Origin: Stachybotrys elegans | Taxonomy: Eukaryota; Ascomycota; Sordariomycetes; Hypocreales; Stachybotryaceae | DNA: 59,614 nt | Reading direction: 5' to 3' | NCBI GenBank assembly: GCA_020746835.1 | Contig: JAGPNK010000046.1 | Coordinates: 1 to 59,614 of the forward strand | Shown: piece by piece, positions 55,860 through 59,614 of the stretch | How positions within the stretch are numbered: position 1 is the stretch's first letter | Layout: the number at the start of each line of letters is the position of its first letter | The notes under the pieces: generated by a model | Told to the model about the DNA's origin: nothing | The model's input: only the letters and a program-made list of their open reading frames with translations | Databases searched by the model: none | Made by a program: the position numbers and the translations under genes

Positions 55860-56510
55860 GCAGTCTTCTCTAAGCTATCTAATAATACTATTACTAATAG
55901 TAATAGGATGACTTTTATATACCCCTAATATATAGTAATTCTAATAAGGAATTATAGCTAAAGCCTAGGAAAAAGAGTAAAGAGAAAGGCCCTAGGCCAT
56001 ATAAAAGGCTGGTAATAGAGGCTAGCTATATTAATAACTGCTATAAATAGCTATATATAGGGCCCTAGAATAAGGCTTGCTTTAGGAGCCCTAATGGAAT
56101 TAGCTTGGTTTTTTAGTATAGGTTTTTAGTTGGCTTTTTTTGCTTTAGTTATTAAATTAATTACTTTTGCTACCTTAAAATTATATGCCTAATGCTTCTA
56201 TAATATAACATTATAGAGAGCTGTCTAAGAAGAGTTAGACAAATAACATATAATAGACTACAGTAGCCAAAGCACAAGCAATATATTAGAAGCCGTAGTC
56301 ATGTGCGGAAGCTATGCGGCTGCAAAGGAACTGTGATTGTGTTAGAAGGTCAAGCTGTGAAGAAGCTACGGTTGTGTAAGAAGGCATGTAATGCAGGGAA
56401 CCTGCCTAGTCAGCAACGGTCTGTGGGAATGGGTCTAGGGTAGGCCAGAAAAGACAGTGGAAAAGTAATAGTATAAGCCTTTTAAGCTTATGCTTAGGAG
56501 GGAAGAAGAA
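55860..56510 (-). repeat. Partly spared 5' half of the repeat, inverted
   Basis: Read on the minus strand it starts CTTCCCTCCTAAGCATAAGCTTAAAAGGC at 56510. 56280-56500 keeps normal GC (GTCAGCAACGGTCTGTGGGAA, GGGTCTAGGGTAGGCC), giving the least mutated view of the repeat's first 300 bases. Confidence 0.7.
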
Positions 56511-57779
56511 AAATTATATAAAAATAAAAGTACTCTAAAGATAGTATTACTAAAAGTATAGTTTATAATAACTTGTTATTATTATTTATACTCTAATAGA
56601 CCTATCTAGGTATCTGGTTGGTACCTTAACTAGTCTATAATATAGAAAACCATGCCTTGCTATATAGCTATAGACTAGACAAAAAACCCTATTTATATTA
56701 TATTAATCCTAAGCCAGAAGCTTTACTAGTTTGCTATGCTATTAGATATTTATTCTTATATAAATTAGTATAAATTTAAGCCTAAATGTATATAGACTTA
56801 GCTATACCTAATATATATAAGCACTAGAATATAGCCTACTTTATTACAAAAGTATATATATATATATATAAACATATAATTATATACTATAGTCCTTATA
56901 GAAAGCCCTCTTTTACTTTTATACTAAGTATATTATTACGTATATATAGCCCCTTAGGCTATTAGTTATAAATAGCTATTATAGCTATTATAGCTTTAAT
57001 ATACTTTTATACTATATTTATATAGTAATCTATATAGTATACTCTATCTATCTTCTTTATTATTATTTTCCTAATTTTATTTCTTTTCTTTTCTTTTATA
57101 ATATTATAAAGTATATTATTATTCCTAACTTTAGTATTTTATAATATCTTTAGGGCTTTTTTTTTAAATAATTTTAATACTAACTTCTTATAGTAACTAT
57201 TCTCTTTGGACTACTTATATATAGGTTTACTCTTCCTATTAATATTAATTAAATATATAATACTAATTTAGTTTATAACCATAGTAAAAATTAGATACTA
57301 AAAAGTAACTAGTATTATATTACTACTCTAAGTATATATACTTACTATATAAAAAAAACCCTTAGTAAAATAATACTGTAAACTATTTTTATAATAGTAT
57401 ATATAGTATAGTATATCAATACTAAAAGTAGAAATTAAGTTAGCTAAAGAATAGTAGTTTATAGTTAATCTTATAAGAATATATAACTTTAGAAATATAC
57501 TCTAATATAATAGATTAGTATAACTATAAAAAGATAAAAAATAAAAAAATAAGAGATAAGGAATTTACTAATAAGACCTTAGAGATAAGAGTTCTAGAAA
57601 AAAGAAAATTATATTATAAACTAACCTAGTAAAAGCTTTATAAAGGTTATATACTATTATATATAGTACTAAAGATTAATAGATTATTTATAATAAATAA
57701 GTAATTATATTTATAATTAGTAACATAAAGTTTAATAACTCTAATTAATCTAGAAAGGGATTAGTAAAAGAGTCTACCC

Positions 57780-58590
57780 TACTTACCTTTATAGAGCCTC
57801 TTTAGTTTCTTATTAGAATTAGTATATATATTAAAGATATATAAAAGTTATTCTATTTCTATAAGTAATACTATTATATAGGTAAGTAAGACTATAGCTA
57901 TAGCTTAAGAGTTTATTAACTATATTTATATTATTAAAGGAATCTATTTTAATTAAAGGAATGTAAATATAAGCAAAGTCTTAGATATAGATAAGAAATT
58001 CTTTTCTCTTAAGCTAGGGGCTTAAGGGCTTTATATAGCTATAGGCTATTGAAAAAGCTTTTCTCTATTAATAGCCTGGAGCAATGGTAACCTTGTGTGG
58101 TTATAGTTACAGGCTTTTCTAGCTTAAAGCTTTCTATTAGCATTACTAGTAGTATTCTCTATCTAGGTATAGTTACAGGAAGGCTTCTATAGCATTAGTA
58201 TACTCTTAATATAGCTATCTTAATTAAGGCTTATCTAGTGTATAGGCTTATCTAGTATATAGGTAACCTTATTTAATGAGTTAACTAAAGCTTCCTAGCC
58301 GGGCACTGTTAGTTAGAGCCTTCTATCTGGCATGTGCATCTGTTATTTCGGCCAGCCTGACATCCCATCGCCGGCACACGAGGCCAGTGTGGCTTGTGAC
58401 AGTGCTTGCCGCCACCTGTGGCTCGGCCAGTCGGCCAGTCAGCTACCCTATACACCTAACAATAGCCTTATTATTGCTTCTCTCTACTGTTTATAACTAT
58501 ATTAGTTGCTAGGGCACTAGATACTACTTCTACTGTTTATTTACTTTTTACTGCTTATACCCTATACTATACACTTTTTTCCTTATTATA
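57780..58590 (+). repeat. Degraded copy with a GC-spared island
   Basis: The landmarks CTTAAGGGCTTTATATAGCT and AACCTTGTGTGGTTATAG are followed by an island at 58330-58445 of normal GC (CATCCCATCGCCGGCACACG, GGCTCGGCCAGTCGGCCAGT). It ends TTTTTTCCTTATTATAAA. Confidence 0.7.
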
Positions 58591-58619
58591 AACTATTAAT
58601 AGACTTTTAAACTATAGCT

Positions 58620-59355
58620 ATAACCTTATTTATTTAATAATAGTATTACTAATAGTTTAGAATATAATACAATAACTTTTATTATTTTTTCTTTAAAGCC
58701 CTAAAGCTATATAATAAATAGTAAAATAAAAAATAAAAAAGCCTAGCTCTCTAGTAATAAATTCCTTAATAGCTAAATTAAATTAATAAAGAAATAATAG
58801 GGCTTACTTTAGAAGCCTTAGCTTGATTTTTTAGTATAGGTTTTTAATTAGAGATTTTTAGTTTAGTTATTAAATTAATTACTTTTATTACTTTAAAATT
58901 ATATATTTAATATTTTTATAATATAACTATATAGCTATTAGTATTTATTATTGTGTTTCATTAAATGCTAATACTATTATAAAAAGCTATTTTTAAATAT
59001 AATTAGAGACTAAAGAGATTAATAGAGACTATAGTAATATAAGAGTAAATCTAATACACAATAATATATAATAAACAAGTAATATATTAAAAGCTATAGT
59101 TATATATAGAAGGCTATAAAGAAGCTATAGTTATATAAAAAAGCTAATATATAATATAAAGAAACTGTGGAGAAAGCTAGGTACTAGTCTTAGATAAGGT
59201 TATTAGCTAAAGTATTAAAGAAATACTAGATATATATACTATATAATATAGAGAATCTACTTAATTAATAATAGTCTATAGAAATAGGTCTAGGGTAGGC
59301 TAAAAAGATAGTAAAAAAGTAATAGTATAAGCCTTTTAAGCTTATGTTTAGAAAG
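58620..59355 (-). repeat. RIP-degraded 5' half of the repeat, inverted
   Basis: On the minus strand it begins near 59355 with CCTTTCTAAACATAAGCTTAAAAGGC and runs to about 58620. It is tail-to-tail with the preceding plus-strand copy. Confidence 0.6.
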
Positions 59356-59554
59356 GATTTAGTATATATACTCTTTTTTTAAACCTAATTAACTCTATAA
59401 AATCCTTTATTTATAGATTCTTATATTTAGCTAGTATTTAAATTAATTCTTTAAATTACTAACAAATCTTAAAGTCTATACTCTATATTTATTATAGTAA
59501 TATTAATAAGTCCTTAATAAATTAATTACTATATTTAATCTTCTATACTAGTAC

Positions 59555-59614
59555 CTTCCCTCCTAAGCATAAGACTAAAAGGCTTGTAGTATTACTTTTT
59601 TACTGTTTTTTTCT
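59555..59614 (+). repeat. Start of another copy, cut by window end
   Basis: TTCCCTCCTAAGCATAAGACTAAAAGGCTTG marks the 5' start of the repeat; the rest lies outside the window. Confidence 0.7.

Larger units (their letters stand above)
45060..59614. other. A+T-rich, TpA-rich RIP-like repeat block
   Basis: From about 45.06 kb, fully from 45.44 kb, the sequence becomes overwhelmingly A and T, with TA dinucleotides everywhere and only scattered islands of normal GC. There is no ORF of note. Comparison of repeat copies shows C-to-T and G-to-A replacement relative to the clean copy at 37.4-38.1 kb, the signature of repeat-induced point mutation. The transition is abrupt, as at subtelomeric or pericentromeric AT-isochores in RIP-active ascomycetes. 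Stretches between the listed repeats (45475-46028, 46736-47250, 48130-49165, 51960-52990, 56515-57780) hold no feature I can name; they are probably older relics. Confidence 0.85.

Noticed and set aside
45060..59614. Possible mitochondrial or viral origin of the AT-rich block
   Set aside because: Its repeats are present as a normal-GC copy at 37-38 kb in gene-bearing nuclear sequence, and C-to-T replacement explains the composition.
1..59614. tRNA, rRNA and CRISPR features
   Set aside because: No cloverleaf-like tRNA sequence, rRNA core motif or regularly spaced direct-repeat array was noticed; CRISPR is not expected in a eukaryote.

Overview
The window looks like accessory chromosome sequence from a filamentous ascomycete (Pezizomycotina, probably Eurotiomycetes such as an Aspergillus/Penicillium relative; the species cannot be fixed). 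The reasons are short introns of about 42-61 nt with CTAAC/CTGAC-type branch sites, several fungus-restricted gene families (DUF3716, EST1-type linker proteins, HNH and PD-(D/E)XK-like accessory proteins, NLR-derived TPR proteins), and a sharp change at about 45.06-45.4 kb into an extremely A+T- and TpA-rich block that reads as RIP-mutated repeats.

Layout. 1-45 kb is gene-bearing but heavily decayed. In order: a DUF3716 protein with one in-frame stop (1.6-4.4 kb, minus); a wrecked AP-1-like bZIP gene that has lost its DNA-contact region (5.8-6.7, minus); an EST1-type gene with minisatellites and two compensating frameshifts (8.5-10.9, plus); an intact three-exon C2H2 zinc-finger gene (12.2-13.2, minus); a tail-anchored hypothetical relic and a dynamin-like GTPase relic (14.1-15.3, minus); a long stretch with no convincing gene (15.3-20.5) apart from one weak membrane ORF; an intact ten-exon amidase (22.1-24.5, plus); a truncated, internally deleted PMCA-type Ca2+-ATPase pseudogene (24.9-27.3, minus); a long intact ORF that looks like an NLR remnant (nucleoside-phosphorylase stub + TPRs + fungal C-terminal domain; 27.5-30.2, minus); a PD-(D/E)XK-like pseudogene (31.5-32.5, minus); an intact HNH protein (33.9-35.0, minus); an unknown ORF with one stop (35.8-36.2, minus); a little-mutated copy of the repeat that fills the AT-rich block (37.4-38.1); an intact 218-aa unknown gene (38.2-38.9, plus); a degraded protein kinase (39.4-40.3, plus); a RING-like gene (40.8-41.4, minus); and further unknown ORFs to 43.5 kb.

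45-59.6 kb holds no genes. It is a nest of RIP-like degraded copies, in both orientations, of one interspersed repeat about 1.2-1.4 kb long. It also holds short, almost unmutated 5'-truncated copies that share one 3' end (one followed by an A-rich tail), and a small terminal-inverted-repeat element.

Functional reading. No operon-like pathway is visible. Intact genes (C2H2 factor, amidase, NLR-like protein, HNH protein, 218-aa protein) sit among genes broken by few lesions, often a single C-to-T type nonsense change (CAG/CAA/CGA to TAG/TAA/TGA) in a frame that is otherwise coherent. This fits a young, subtelomere-like compartment where duplicated accessory genes are being lost by RIP-like mutation and small indels. 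All identifications come from reading the sequence and from memory of protein families; no search was run.
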